Counted from the first letter of the stretch, positions 19,718 to 28,964 are shown. The stretch is 64,000 bases of DNA from Actinomycetes bacterium (GCA_021787035.1 JAJYMM010000126.1:19822-83821); one strand, 5' to 3'. The notes: generated from the sequence alone by a model not told the origin. Program-made: numbers and translations.

Positions 19718-22700
19718 GTGGCGACCAGGAGACTAACGCGTCCCAGGCTGAGCGAGGAGCGGCGCGAGGCTCTTGGCCAAGCGCTCGCGCGCACCGTGAC
19801 AGGAGAAGTCCGCTTCGACGCGACCACTAGGGCTGCGTATGCGAGCGACTCGTCCAACTACCGCCAGGTGCCGCTTGGGGTCGTGCTCCCTCGTGACGAG
19901 CAGGATGTCCAGGCGGTAGCCAGGCTGGCAGCTGAAGCTGGGGCCGCTCTCGTGGCACGTGGCGGGGGTACCAGCCTCGCTGGTCAAGCCTGCAATGAGG
20001 CCGTCGTCTTGGACATGAGCCGTTACATGACGCGGATCTTGGAGATCGACCCCGAAAAGTGCCTGGCGCGGGTCGAGCCCGGGGTGGTCCTCGACGACCT
20101 CCGGCGCGAGGCGGGGCGTCACGGGCTCACCTTCGGGCCGGACCCCGCGACGCACGCCTGGTGCACCCTCGGGGGCATGGTGGGAAACAACTCCTGTGGC
20201 ACCCACGGCCTTTACGCAGGGAAGACATCGGACAACGTCGAGCTGCTCCGGATCGTGCTCGCTGGTGGGGAAGCCCTGGAGGTGGGTAGCTATAGCGCCC
20301 GCGCAGAGGAAGCGGCGACTTCGCTCGGGGGCCGGCTGGCGGAGCTGTTGAAGGGCCTGAGATCGCTCGACCAGCGTTATGGGGCGCTCGTGGCCGAGAA
20401 GTTCCCCGACATCTCACGAAGGGTGAGCGGGTTCAACTTGGACCAGCTTTCGACGGAGCAGGGCATGCACGTTGCTCGGGCGCTCGTTGGCACGGAGTCG
20501 ACGTGCGCTTTCACTACTGAGATGACGTTGCGGCTGGTGGGAAACCCCCCCAAACGCGCCCTTGTCGTGCTCGGGTACCCGGACATCTACGCCGCAGCGG
20601 AAGCGGTACCCGAGCTGCTCGTCCACCCTTTGCTCGGCTTGGAGGGCTTCGACCAGACCCTCGTCCAGCAAAACCAGGCACACGGCTTGAACGCCGAGGG
20701 GGTGGGTCTCCTCCCCGACGGAGGTGGCTGGCTTCTGGCCGAGCTCGGTGGCGAGACCGAAGACGAGGCGCGTTCGGCCGCGTCTGCGCTGGTGGCAGGG
20801 CTCGGCAAAGGCGTGAAATGGAAGGAGGTGAAAGACGCTCGTGAGCAGCGCGCACTTTGGGGGGTGCGCGAGTCCGCGCTCGGAGCGACGGCGATCCGAG
20901 TCGACGGCAAGCACAACTACGAGGGCTGGGAGGATGCGGCCGTGCCGCCAGAGCGCTTGGCCGAGCACTTGCGGGGAACTTCGGCCCTTTGGGCTGAGCA
21001 CGGTTATTCGGGTGCTTGGTATGGGCACTTCGGCCAGGGGTGCGTCCACACCCGCAACAACTTCGACTTCCGCACGAGGGAGGGTCTTGCCAAGTACCGC
21101 CACTATGTGACTGCCGCTGCCGAGCTGGTGGTGTCCCTCGGTGGGTCGCTATCGGGCGAGCACGGCGATGGCCAGAGCCGTGGCGAGCTGCTCGAGGTCA
21201 TGTACGGCTCGGAGCTCGTGGGGGCGTTCGGGGAGTTCAAAAGGCTCTGGGACCCCGACGCTTTGATGAACCCGGGCAAGGTCGTCGACCCCTACCCGCT
21301 CGATTCCAATGTCCGGTACTTCACAATGCACGAACGTCCGGGCCTTCGGCCGAGCGGCTACGCGTTTGGTTCCGATGGTGGCTCGCTCATGTACGCGGCG
21401 ACGCGCTGCGTGGGCGTCGGGCGGTGCCGGCGCGACGACGCAGCCACCATGTGCCCTTCCTACCGGGCGACCCGGGACGAGGTCCACTCGACGAGGGGCC
21501 GGGCCAAGATCCTGGCGGAGATGTTCCAGGCGGCCGCGCCGGGAGCCGATGGTGGCCACCTCGTGGCGCCGGCGTGGGATAACGAGCCCGCTCACGAGGC
21601 CCTTGAGCTCTGCCTCTCGTGCAAGGCGTGCAAGTCGGACTGCCCGACCCATGTTGACATGGCTACCTACAAGTCCGAGCTCAACTACCACTACTACAAA
21701 CACCGCCTCCGGCCTGCCATAATGTACGCCCTGGGCCTTTTGCCCTGGGCGGCGCGCTACTTGACGGCGTCGCCCGCGCGAGCGCAGCAGGTCAATTCCT
21801 TGCTGGCGTCGCCAGCGCGCCGTCTCTTGTTGCGCGCCGCCGGTGTCACGACCCGTCGTACCGTCCCTCGCTTTGCCACTCGGGAAGGTTTGCGGCGCTC
21901 GGGGGGCCCCTCCGTCGCCGGCGCGCGGGACCGGCCGCCAGCCGAGAGCACGGTCGTTGTGTGGCCGGACTCCTTTACCGAAGCCTTTTCGCCAGCGAGC
22001 GGGGTTGAACTGGTCAACGCCCTCTCGGCGCTCGGGGAGAGCGTGGCGGTGCCTTCGGGTTGGGCTTGTTGCGGCCGGACCCTCTATGACTCGGGCATGC
22101 TCGACCTCGCTAAGCGTTCGTTGCGCCGGCTGGTCTCGGTGCTCTCGCCCTGGGTCGACGCCCGCGTCCCCGTGGTGGTGCCCGAACCGAGCTGCCTGGC
22201 GGCCTTCCGCGACGAGCTCCCCGCTCTCTTACCAGGCGAGCCTAGGGCGAGCGCCCTCGCGTCCCTCGCGAGGAGCCCGGCCGAGTACATCTTGGAGAAG
22301 GGCCTCCTCGAGCGGCTTCAGGGGGCCGAGTCGCCCGAAGGCGGTCGCCGGAGGGCAGTCCTGCACCCCCATTGCCACCAGCGCTCGGTTGTCGGGACTA
22401 GCGCCGACCAGGCCGTCTTGGCCGCGCTCGGCTACGAAGTCGAGGTGCTGGACGCGGGCTGCTGTGGCCTCGCCGGCTCTTACGGCTTCGACCCGCGCAC
22501 GGAGGCGATTTCACGGAAGATCGGCGATGAGCTCTGGCTACCCAAGGTGCGAGCGGCCCTTGCGGGTAAGGGGCTGGGCCAGGGTGCCCTGGCCGGTGGT
22601 GACGGCGGCCGGGGTGCACCGGGCGAGGGCGCGGTACTCGTGTGCGACGGTTTCAGCTGTCGCACCCAGCTCGAGCACCTTGGCCCTGAGCTCGTCGCTT

Positions 22701-22768
22701 CGGTGGCCACTTTGCCTGGGCTCCTTGCCACTGCCACCGGATGTGCTGATAAAGCCCAGACAGGGTAG
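19718..22768 (+). CDS. FAD-binding and (4Fe-4S)-binding D-2-hydroxyacid dehydrogenase (YdiJ/Dld-II type)
   Basis: About 1016 residues from GTG 19718, matching the roughly 1000-residue YdiJ-like family. Domain order: FAD-binding type 4 (VVLPRDEQDVQAVARLA, then RGGGTSLAGQA), FAD oxidase C-terminal domain (GHFGQGCVHTRNNFDF, GSLSGEHGDGQSRGE), then ferredoxin-like Fe-S motifs. The Fe-S Cys are at 564-579 (CVGVGRCRR...MCPSY) and 632-642 (CLSCKACKSDCP). A CCG-type cysteine-rich tail follows (WACCGRTLYDSG, HPHCHQ, DAGCCGLAGSYG). It should oxidise D-2-hydroxyacids such as D-lactate or D-2-hydroxyglutarate and pass electrons through the Fe-S clusters toward the quinone pool. An upstream in-frame start at 19577 would add 47 atypical residues. 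Substrate not resolved. Confidence 0.87.
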   Translation: MATRRLTRPRLSEERREALGQALARTVTGEVRFDATTRAAYASDSSNYRQVPLGVVLPRDEQDVQAVARLAAEAGAALVARGGGTSLAGQACNEAVVLDMSRYMTRILEIDPEKCLARVEPGVVLDDLRREAGRHGLTFGPDPATHAWCTLGGMVGNNSCGTHGLYAGKTSDNVELLRIVLAGGEALEVGSYSARAEEAATSLGGRLAELLKGLRSLDQRYGALVAEKFPDISRRVSGFNLDQLSTEQGMHVARALVGTESTCAFTTEMTLRLVGNPPKRALVVLGYPDIYAAAEAVPELLVHPLLGLEGFDQTLVQQNQAHGLNAEGVGLLPDGGGWLLAELGGETEDEARSAASALVAGLGKGVKWKEVKDAREQRALWGVRESALGATAIRVDGKHNYEGWEDAAVPPERLAEHLRGTSALWAEHGYSGAWYGHFGQGCVHTRNNFDFRTREGLAKYRHYVTAAAELVVSLGGSLSGEHGDGQSRGELLEVMYGSELVGAFGEFKRLWDPDALMNPGKVVDPYPLDSNVRYFTMHERPGLRPSGYAFGSDGGSLMYAATRCVGVGRCRRDDAATMCPSYRATRDEVHSTRGRAKILAEMFQAAAPGADGGHLVAPAWDNEPAHEALELCLSCKACKSDCPTHVDMATYKSELNYHYYKHRLRPAIMYALGLLPWAARYLTASPARAQQVNSLLASPARRLLLRAAGVTTRRTVPRFATREGLRRSGGPSVAGARDRPPAESTVVVWPDSFTEAFSPASGVELVNALSALGESVAVPSGWACCGRTLYDSGMLDLAKRSLRRLVSVLSPWVDARVPVVVPEPSCLAAFRDELPALLPGEPRASALASLARSPAEYILEKGLLERLQGAESPEGGRRRAVLHPHCHQRSVVGTSADQAVLAALGYEVEVLDAGCCGLAGSYGFDPRTEAISRKIGDELWLPKVRAALAGKGLGQGALAGGDGGRGAPGEGAVLVCDGFSCRTQLEHLGPELVASVATLPGLLATATGCADKAQTG

Positions 22769-22779
22769 GAACGAGGTCG

Positions 22780-24369
22780 GTGCCCGTGCCGAGCCAACAG
22801 AGTGAGGAAACCGGGGGATCTCCCGGCGAGACGCAGTTCGGTTTCATCGTTGTCTCCAACCGCCTGCCGGTCCGGGCCAACCCCTCCGGTGGCGCCCAAT
22901 GGAGCTCGGGCGCGGGCGGCCTCGTGTCTGCGCTCAGGCCCGTCATCATCCAGACAGGCGGCGCCTGGGTGGGTTGGGCCGGCGAGGCGAGCCCATCGCC
23001 TGGAGCGCCCGGTGACCAGGCACCCTCGGAGAGGCCCTGGTTCGAAGATGAAGAGGCCCCGATTTGGGCGGACACGGGCCGCCTCCAAGTGGTGACGCGC
23101 GGCGAGGCGCCCGCCGCAACGGGGAACGAGAGCGGCCTGGAAGGCGAAGACGTGCACGCCCTACCCGTCCTTCTCGACGAGGAAGAGGTTGGTACCTACT
23201 ACGAGGGCTTCTGCAACGCAACGCTCTGGCCGCTCTACCATGACGTCGTCGCGACGCCGGTGTACTCAAGGCGGTGGTGGCACGCGTATGTCGAGGTCAA
23301 CCAGCGCTTTGCTTCTGCCGTGGCCGCGCATGCCGCGCCCGGTGCGACTGTCTGGGTCCACGACTACCACCTCCAGCTCGTGCCCGCGATGCTGCGTGGG
23401 CTTCGCAGCGACCTCCAGATAGGCTGGTTCAACCACATTCCCTTCCCGCCGGTCGAGCTGTTCGCGGAGCTCCCATGGCGAAGCGAGATCGTGCAGGGGC
23501 TCCTTGGGGCGGATCTCGTTGGGTTCCAGACGCCCGACGGGGCTCTCAACTTCCTCCGGGCATGCCGGCGCTTCAACGGCTTTCGTACCCAGGGCTCGTT
23601 GGTCCATGTGGTGCGCCGAAGCGGCGAGGAGCGGACGGCTCGTGTCGGAGCCTTCCCGATCTCCGTGGGGGCCCGAGAGCTGTCTGCCCTAGCCCAGAGC
23701 CCGGGCGTGCGCCGGCGTGCACGGGAGATCCGAGAGGAGCTCGGCCAGCCGAGGGTAGTGCTGCTCGGGGTGGACCGGCTGGACTACACCAAAGGGCTGC
23801 TGCATCGCCTCAGGGCCTACGGTGAGCTGCTCGCCGAGGGTCGGCTCTGCCCGCCCGAGTCAGTGTTCGTCCAGGTCGCGAGCCCAAGCCGGGGAGAGGT
23901 CGAGCAGTACAAGAAGTTGCGCGAGGGCGTAGAGCGAGCCGTCGGAGCGATCAATGGCGACCACAGCCCCGTCGGGCGGCCCGCGGTGCACTACTTGCAC
24001 CAGAGCTTCCCCCAAGAGGAGATGGCGGCTTTGTACCTGGCCGCTGACGTGGCTCTTGTCACACCGCTTCGCGACGGCATGAACCTCGTCGCCAAGGAGT
24101 ACGTCGCTTGCCGCCCCGACCTCGGGGGCCGCCTCGTCCTGTCGGAGCTGGCGGGTGCTGCACGAGAGTTGCGCGAGGCCTGGGTCGTAAACCCCCACGA
24201 CATCGACGCCATGAAGGGCCAGATCATGGCTGCCGTGAGCGCAAGCCCGGAAGAGGCAGCCTGGCGTATGCGCCGGATGCGCAGGCGCGTCTTCTCTCAC
24301 GATGTGCACCGCTGGGCTTCGGAGTTCCTCGGGGCTCTCATGATGGCGAGCCAGGAACGAGGCTCGTAA
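22780..24369 (+). CDS. otsA: Trehalose-6-phosphate synthase (GT20)
   Basis: 529 residues. Family 20 motifs are complete: FIVVSNRLPVRA, HDYHLQLVPAMLR, GWFNHIPFPPVELFAELPWR, GVDRLDYTKGLLHRL, and VTPLRDGMNLVAKEYVACR near the C-terminus. It makes trehalose-6-phosphate from UDP- or GDP/ADP-glucose and glucose-6-phosphate for osmoprotection and desiccation tolerance. The phosphatase OtsB is not encoded nearby. The start is GTG 22780, with GTG 22786 as an alternative. The stop (TAA) is immediately followed by the GTG of the DNA ligase gene. Confidence 0.93.
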   Translation: MPVPSQQSEETGGSPGETQFGFIVVSNRLPVRANPSGGAQWSSGAGGLVSALRPVIIQTGGAWVGWAGEASPSPGAPGDQAPSERPWFEDEEAPIWADTGRLQVVTRGEAPAATGNESGLEGEDVHALPVLLDEEEVGTYYEGFCNATLWPLYHDVVATPVYSRRWWHAYVEVNQRFASAVAAHAAPGATVWVHDYHLQLVPAMLRGLRSDLQIGWFNHIPFPPVELFAELPWRSEIVQGLLGADLVGFQTPDGALNFLRACRRFNGFRTQGSLVHVVRRSGEERTARVGAFPISVGARELSALAQSPGVRRRAREIREELGQPRVVLLGVDRLDYTKGLLHRLRAYGELLAEGRLCPPESVFVQVASPSRGEVEQYKKLREGVERAVGAINGDHSPVGRPAVHYLHQSFPQEEMAALYLAADVALVTPLRDGMNLVAKEYVACRPDLGGRLVLSELAGAARELREAWVVNPHDIDAMKGQIMAAVSASPEEAAWRMRRMRRRVFSHDVHRWASEFLGALMMASQERGS

Positions 24370-25389
24370 GTGCCGCCGGGGGCGGACCGGCCCGCCGGCG
24401 AAAAGGCGCCTGCCGGCGAAAAGGCGCTGAGGCCGGCCGGGTTCATAACCCCGATGCTCGCTGCACAAGCAAACGAGCTCGCGACGCGCGCCGGCGGCCC
24501 ACTTAGCGCTGCGCCCGAAGGCCGGGCGGGGGAAGGCGGGCAAAGGGGTTGGTTGTTGGAGCCGAAGCTCGACGGCCTGCGGTGCATCGCGGTGCGCAAC
24601 GACGGGGAGGTCCGGCTGTGGTCGCGCAACCGGCTGTCTTTCAACCAGAGGTTCCCCGAGCTTGTCGAGGCCGTCCTTGGGCTGCCCGTAGACAACATCG
24701 TGCTCGACGGGGAGATCGTGTCTTTGGTGGCGGGCCTGCCGGACTTCGCTGCACTCCAAGAGGGCAGTGCACACGTGGAGTACTGGGTATTCGACTTGCC
24801 GTGGCTCCTCGGCGAGGACCTCCGGGATCTCCCGATCGAGCAGCGCAAGGCCTTTCTCCAACGCGCCGTCGCCGAGAGCGGGCGTTTGAAGGTCTTATCG
24901 CCCCTTTCGGGCGAGCCAAAGTTGCTTTTCGAACGTGCTTGCCATGAAGGCTGGGAGGGCTTGGTCGCAAAGCGGGCCGGTTCGGCCTATCGCGGGGGCC
25001 GGAGCACCGGGTGGATGAAGTTGAAGTGCAGCTGCCGCCAGGAGCTGGTCATAGGGGGCTTCACGCCCCCGAAGGGCGCGCGCACCGCCTTTGGCGCGCT
25101 GTTGCTTGGCTACTGGGAAGAGGGCAGGCTCATCTACGCGGGCAAGGTCGGTACCGGCTTCAGCGAGCAGAGCCTGCGCGACTTGTACAACAAGTTGGAA
25201 CAGATGGAGAGGCCGACCTCGCCGTTTGTGACGAAGGTCCCAGACAAGGGCGCCCGCTTTGCGGAACCGCAGCTAGTGGCAGAGGTCGCGTTCACCAACT
25301 GGACGCCCGACGGACGCCTTCGCCACCCGAGGTTCCTCGGGCTTCGCGCCGACAAGGCCAGCTCGGAGGTCGTGCGTGAGGGCCGGTAG
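24370..25389 (+). CDS. ATP-dependent DNA ligase (LigC/LigD ligase-domain type)
   Basis: 339 residues. The adenylation motif is EPKLDGLR with nucleotidyl Lys66. Other covalent-nucleotidyltransferase motifs follow: [39 protein letters not shown] and WMKLKC. An OB-fold C-terminal domain ([21 protein letters not shown], then EVAFTNWT) completes it. There is no polymerase or 3' phosphoesterase domain, so this is the stand-alone type that works in repair alongside NAD-dependent LigA. The N-terminus has an 18-nt in-frame duplication (24394-24429, PAGEKA twice). The gene begins at GTG directly after the otsA stop. No Ku gene is seen nearby. Confidence 0.88.
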   Translation: MPPGADRPAGEKAPAGEKALRPAGFITPMLAAQANELATRAGGPLSAAPEGRAGEGGQRGWLLEPKLDGLRCIAVRNDGEVRLWSRNRLSFNQRFPELVEAVLGLPVDNIVLDGEIVSLVAGLPDFAALQEGSAHVEYWVFDLPWLLGEDLRDLPIEQRKAFLQRAVAESGRLKVLSPLSGEPKLLFERACHEGWEGLVAKRAGSAYRGGRSTGWMKLKCSCRQELVIGGFTPPKGARTAFGALLLGYWEEGRLIYAGKVGTGFSEQSLRDLYNKLEQMERPTSPFVTKVPDKGARFAEPQLVAEVAFTNWTPDGRLRHPRFLGLRADKASSEVVREGR

Positions 25390-25421
25390 ACTGGCGTTTG
25401 AGGCTCACAGGAGGTAGGGAA

Positions 25422-25652
25422 CTGTCCAACACTAGCGCCAAGGAGCAGGCGATCCTGCTCGAGGGCACCGTCGTCGAGTCGCTCAAGAACGCAACCTTTC
25501 GCGTTAAGACCGACAACGGCCACGAGGTACTCGCACACAACTCCGGGAAGATGCGCATGCACAGGATCAGGGTGCTGCCAGGCGACCGCGTCCAGGTCGA
25601 GATCAGCCCCTACGACCTGAAGCGGGGCAGGATCACTTACAGGTTCCGGTAG
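25422..25652 (+). CDS. infA: Translation initiation factor IF-1-like protein, probable CTG start
   Basis: An S1/OB-fold protein of about 76 residues: [19 protein letters not shown], then [34 protein letters not shown] and RGRITYRFR, matching IF-1 over its whole length. IF-1 helps block the ribosomal A site during initiation. The only good ribosome binding site (aggagg, 25409-25414) lies 7 bases before a CTG codon at 25422. The in-frame TTG at 25398 would put the binding site inside the coding region, so CTG initiation is the best reading. In most actinobacteria infA lies with ribosomal protein genes; this isolated copy, with Asn in place of the usual Ile in AHISGK, may be a paralog. Confidence 0.8.
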   Translation: MSNTSAKEQAILLEGTVVESLKNATFRVKTDNGHEVLAHNSGKMRMHRIRVLPGDRVQVEISPYDLKRGRITYRFR

Positions 25653-25677
25653 CCACCAGCCGCACTGGCCCTAGGTT

Positions 25678-25714
25678 GCAGTGGGCACCCCGGAGGGGGG
25701 CTCAAGCCCACTGC
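25678..25714. terminator. Hairpin between convergent infA and glpQ
   Basis: Nine-bp inverted repeat (gcagtgggc 25678-25686, gcccactgc 25706-25714) with a 19-base, purine-rich loop and no T run. It overlaps the last codons of the minus-strand phosphodiesterase gene and lies 26 bases after the infA stop, so it could act in both directions. Confidence 0.4.
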
Positions 25715-26490
25715 CCTCGGCTTATCAACAGTTCCCGAAGCGCGCTGGGCCTATCGGTCATGAGGCCGTCGACCCCGAGGTCCAAAAGACGGGCCATCTC
25801 TGCAGGGTCGTCCACCGTCCATACATGGACTTGGACGCGAGCGCTGTGGCAGGTCTCGACGAAGCCGGCGTCCACGACCGTCTGGCCCCTGAAGTTGACG
25901 GGCACCTGCGCGGCGGAGCACCTCGCCCAGGTCGGCGCGAGGTGAGCACGCCTGGCGAGGAGCAGCCCAGCCACACCCAATGCGCTCGCTCCGGTGGCCA
26001 CGGCCGGCCCGAGGGCTTGGCGGAGCCGCGCCACTCGCCGAGCCGAGAAGGCTGTTACTAGTACGCGGGGGCCGGCGTTGGTGCGCCTGAGCGCTTCTAT
26101 GACCGGTCCCGTGGCCCTGGGGCATTTCACGTCGATGTTCCAACGCAGCTCCGGCCAGGCTGCGAGCAGGTCCTCAAGCCTGGGGACAGAGCCCCCGTCT
26201 GCGAGGCGGGCATGGCCGAGATCTTTTGAGGTCGTGTCGCTGAGGAGGCCTGCAGAGCCGGTCAGGCGTTCGAGCCTGCTGTCGTGGAAGGCGACTGGCA
26301 CTTCGTCTGAGGTGGCCCGGACGTCGGTCTCGATGTAGCTGTAACCGAGCGAGACGGCGTGCTCGAAGGCGGCCCAGCTGTTCTCTGTCGCTTCCGACCC
26401 CCCGCCCCGGTGGGCGAACGCAAGTGGCCGGGGGTGGTCGAGGAACGCCGGCAGGCCCGCCACAGGGACAAGGGTACGCGCCCTAGGCAC
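25702..26490 (-). CDS. glpQ: Glycerophosphodiester phosphodiesterase
   Basis: 262 residues of the GDPD TIM-barrel family. Catalytic motifs: LAFAHRGGGSEATENSW (HR-G motif with the first His and the E-N pair), YIETDVRATSDEVPVAFHD (E-x-D metal ligands and the second catalytic His), RLTGSAG, and a NIDVK strand. C-terminal VHVWTVDDPAEMARLLDLGVDGLMTDRP is typical. It hydrolyses glycerophosphodiesters to glycerol-3-phosphate and an alcohol. No signal peptide is seen, suggesting a cytoplasmic (UgpQ-like) enzyme. It is convergent with infA and divergent from the FHA gene. Confidence 0.9.
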   Translation of the reverse strand: MPRARTLVPVAGLPAFLDHPRPLAFAHRGGGSEATENSWAAFEHAVSLGYSYIETDVRATSDEVPVAFHDSRLERLTGSAGLLSDTTSKDLGHARLADGGSVPRLEDLLAAWPELRWNIDVKCPRATGPVIEALRRTNAGPRVLVTAFSARRVARLRQALGPAVATGASALGVAGLLLARRAHLAPTWARCSAAQVPVNFRGQTVVDAGFVETCHSARVQVHVWTVDDPAEMARLLDLGVDGLMTDRPSALRELLISRGQWA

Positions 26491-26514
26491 CTCACCTGGT
26501 GTACCGTCTTCACG

Positions 26515-27603
26515 GTGGGCAACATCGATCTATCCTTTGCGAGGCTTGTCCCGACCCTCGGCGGGGACGGTTGGCTGTGCCGGCTGCCGAACGCCGTGGT
26601 GTGGGCACCCGGTACCGGCCAGGGCACGGCGGCATTTGTCGCCGCGTGCCTCTCAGCTAGTGACCCGACCGAGCTGTTGGGCAGGGTGGGGTCGCGACTC
26701 GCGGACCCCCGCTCAGAGCCGTGGCCGCCCTTTGCCATCGTCGCTTCGAGAGGTGACGGCCTGGTGGTGGTCGTCCACGGGCCTGTCGAAGTCGCGGTGG
26801 AGAGGGGCACCTCGGAGGCCAAGCTCTACGGTGGTGACGACGTAGGGTCTTGGTTGAACAGGCTGCTCCGTGACGTCACCGGGCTCCGTGGAGGAAAGCA
26901 GGCCGAAGGTGACCCCTTCGCCGACTTGCGCGAGGGAGTGATCAGGGCCAGCGGTTTCCTCCTGGCCACTCCAGACAGGACAGCGCGGCCTTGGGTGGCG
27001 GCATCCCCCGAGCCTGCAGCCGCCTCAGGTCGCCGAGAGCAAGCGGGCCAAGAACCAGCCTCGCGAGACTCCGCTCGGCGTGACAGGGCCCCTGAGGCCG
27101 GCCGGCGAGTTTCTGGCGGCTATCCCGACGCCGAGAGCCCGACGGTTGTCGAGCCCTTGGTCCCAGACGCCCAGTTCCCCGAGGCCGAGTTCACCATTGC
27201 CGAGGCGACGGGACAGCGCCGGGAGGCTCTGGGACCGAGCCAGGCGGTCACGGTGGTCCAATCTGCCGTGGGCAAGCTGACATGGGACAACGGAGAGGTC
27301 CACCACCTTTCAGGCCCGGCGCTCATCGGGCGGGACATCGCGGCCGACGACGCCGTGCTTTCCGGGGAGCTTGCGCCGGTGGTGCCTTCCGGGCAAAACG
27401 ACAGCATGTCCAGGGTGCACGCTGAGCTTCGGGTGCGCGACGGGGAGCTCGTGGTTGTCGACAGGGGGTCCACCAACGGGACCTTCATCTGGGACGAGCC
27501 CGCCAAGGCCTGGCAGAGGCTTGCTGCCGGTGAACCCCACGTAGTCCCTACCGGGACCGTGCTGGCCTTTGGCGAGCGTACTGCGACCTTTGAGTCGGCC
27601 TGA
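26515..27603 (+). CDS. FHA-domain protein with phosphatase-like N-terminal region unresolved
   Basis: 363 residues from GTG 26515, 25 bases from the divergent phosphodiesterase start. Residues about 260-363 form a forkhead-associated domain: ALIGRDIAADDAVLSG, NDSMSRVHAELRVRDGELVVVDRGSTNGTFIW, with the conserved G-R, S-R-x-H and S-T-N-G-T phosphothreonine-binding positions. The N-terminal 170 residues (GWLCRLPNAVVWAPGTGQG, VVVVHGPVEVAVERG) form an alpha/beta domain I do not recognise. The middle is a low-complexity Pro/Ala/Arg/Glu linker. FHA domains read Ser/Thr kinase signals, so the protein is probably a phospho-signalling adaptor. No kinase gene is adjacent. Confidence 0.75.
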   Translation: MGNIDLSFARLVPTLGGDGWLCRLPNAVVWAPGTGQGTAAFVAACLSASDPTELLGRVGSRLADPRSEPWPPFAIVASRGDGLVVVVHGPVEVAVERGTSEAKLYGGDDVGSWLNRLLRDVTGLRGGKQAEGDPFADLREGVIRASGFLLATPDRTARPWVAASPEPAAASGRREQAGQEPASRDSARRDRAPEAGRRVSGGYPDAESPTVVEPLVPDAQFPEAEFTIAEATGQRREALGPSQAVTVVQSAVGKLTWDNGEVHHLSGPALIGRDIAADDAVLSGELAPVVPSGQNDSMSRVHAELRVRDGELVVVDRGSTNGTFIWDEPAKAWQRLAAGEPHVVPTGTVLAFGERTATFESA

Positions 27604-27697
27604 GGCGCGGGTAAACCCGAGCCCTAGACCCTGGGCACGCTGAAGCTTCGCTGAATTGAGGTAGTGGTCGTCCCACCCGCGTCCTATCGTGGCGGCT

Positions 27698-28297
27698 ATG
27701 GCTGACAAGGAGCGTTTCGCCGACCAGGCGATGCCCTTCATGGGCTCGCTCTACAGCGCCGCGCTGCGCATGACGCGCAACCCGGCCGATGCTGAGGACC
27801 TTGTGCAAGAGACCTACCTGAAGGCCTACCGGGCCTTCGGTTCGTTCCAGGAGGGCACCAACCTCAAATCCTGGCTGTACAAGATCCTCACCAACACCTT
27901 CATCAATACCTACCGGTCGCGGCGACGCCGCCCAGTCGAGACGGACCTCGAAGACGTGGAGGACCTGTACCTCTACCGGCGCCTCGGAGGGCTCGAGGGC
28001 GCATCGGCCGGGCGCAGTGCCGAGGACCAGGTGCTCGACCAGTTCAACGAGGCGGAGGTAAAGGGCGCCGTCGAGTCACTGCCTGAGGCCTTCCGTCTGG
28101 TGGTCATGCTCTCTGACGTCGAGGGCTTTTCGTACAAGGAGATCGCGGAGATCCTCGACATCCCGATCGGCACGGTGATGAGCCGCCTGCACAGGGGAAG
28201 AAAGGCACTACAAAAGGCGTTGCTCACTTTTGCAGAGCAACGTCGGCTTACCGTGCCGGCGGACGTGGGATTAGCTGCGAACCTTCGAGGGACATAA
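27698..28297 (+). CDS. sigR: ECF sigma factor, SigR/SigH-like (oxidative stress)
   Basis: About 199 residues from ATG 27698 (GTG 27689 also possible). Region 2: [33 protein letters not shown] with [17 protein letters not shown]. Region 4: [44 protein letters not shown]. Between them is the loop typical of ECF12 (SigR/SigH) members. It directs RNA polymerase to thiol-oxidative stress promoters and is normally held by the zinc anti-sigma RsrA. The next gene, 2 bases downstream, encodes exactly such an anti-sigma factor. Confidence 0.9.
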   Translation: MADKERFADQAMPFMGSLYSAALRMTRNPADAEDLVQETYLKAYRAFGSFQEGTNLKSWLYKILTNTFINTYRSRRRRPVETDLEDVEDLYLYRRLGGLEGASAGRSAEDQVLDQFNEAEVKGAVESLPEAFRLVVMLSDVEGFSYKEIAEILDIPIGTVMSRLHRGRKALQKALLTFAEQRRLTVPADVGLAANLRGT

Positions 28298-28299
28298 CG

Positions 28300-28599
28300 A
28301 TGCAACCCGAGGACATGTCGAGTAGGGGCGCGCCAGCCGGCCTTGGCGGCGAGAGCGCTTTCCTAGACCCGTGCCAGGACGCCATCGCCACGCTTTACAC
28401 GTACTTGGACGGCGAGCTCACCAAAGAGCGCCGCCACGAGATAAAGCGGCACTTGGACGACTGCGGGCCCTGCTTCCAGGCCTTCGGCTTCGAGGCCGAC
28501 GTGAAGGCGTTGATCGCTTCTAAGTGCCACGACGACGTGCCGGACTCGCTTCGCCGGCGCGTGGCAGAAGCCATTGGCGCAGAGGACACTAAATCCTGA
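28300..28599 (+). CDS. rsrA: RsrA-like zinc-binding anti-sigma factor
   Basis: 99 residues. The zinc-containing anti-sigma signature is H-x3-C-x2-C: RHLDDCGPCFQ. An upstream Cys (DPCQDA) and a conserved helix, TLYTYLDGELTKERRHEIK, match RsrA/RshA proteins. In this family disulfide formation at the CxxC releases zinc and the sigma factor. It starts at ATG 28300, 2 bases after the sigR stop, so translation is coupled. A further Cys-His (KCHDD) lies downstream of the motif. Confidence 0.9.
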   Translation: MQPEDMSSRGAPAGLGGESAFLDPCQDAIATLYTYLDGELTKERRHEIKRHLDDCGPCFQAFGFEADVKALIASKCHDDVPDSLRRRVAEAIGAEDTKS

Positions 28600-28696
28600 C
28601 CCGCTAAAAGGAGTGAACGGGGCCAGGGCGGGGTATAGAGCTAGCGTCGGCCGCCCGGCCGGGAAGGAAGTTAACCGAGAAGACGTTGATAGGACT

Positions 28697-28885
28697 ATGA
28701 GCGAACGAACACTCGCAGGGCAAGCGCTGAGCGGCGGCGAGAGGCCGTCGAGGTCGTTCGGCCGGGGGCGGACTTGCCGGCACCCGGGTTGTAGTACGAA
28801 GCTCTCAATCTACAACAACGGCAAGTACTGCTTCCAGCATGAGCCAATGACGGTGCCCCGCACCCGGGGGCGCAAGATCGCATGA
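28697..28885 (+). CDS. Small zinc-finger-like protein, 62 residues
   Basis: Starting at ATG 28697 the product has a compact C-x4-C-x10-C-x2-H motif (CRHPGCSTKLSIYNNGKYCFQH) and a basic tail ending TRGRKIA. The segment before the motif is Arg/Gly/Ser-rich. It follows the sigR-rsrA pair in the same direction, about 100 bases after the anti-sigma gene. The Cys/His spacing suggests one bound zinc ion, and the basic tails suggest nucleic-acid binding. No specific family was recognised; it is short but clearly protein-like. Confidence 0.6.
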   Translation: MSERTLAGQALSGGERPSRSFGRGRTCRHPGCSTKLSIYNNGKYCFQHEPMTVPRTRGRKIA

Positions 28886-28964
28886 CGGTGAGGCGGTGCG
28901 GCGCGGCGGAGGGATGAGGTGCGCACGTGCGTCGTCCCAAGGTCTTCATTACCAATAGGCTTGG

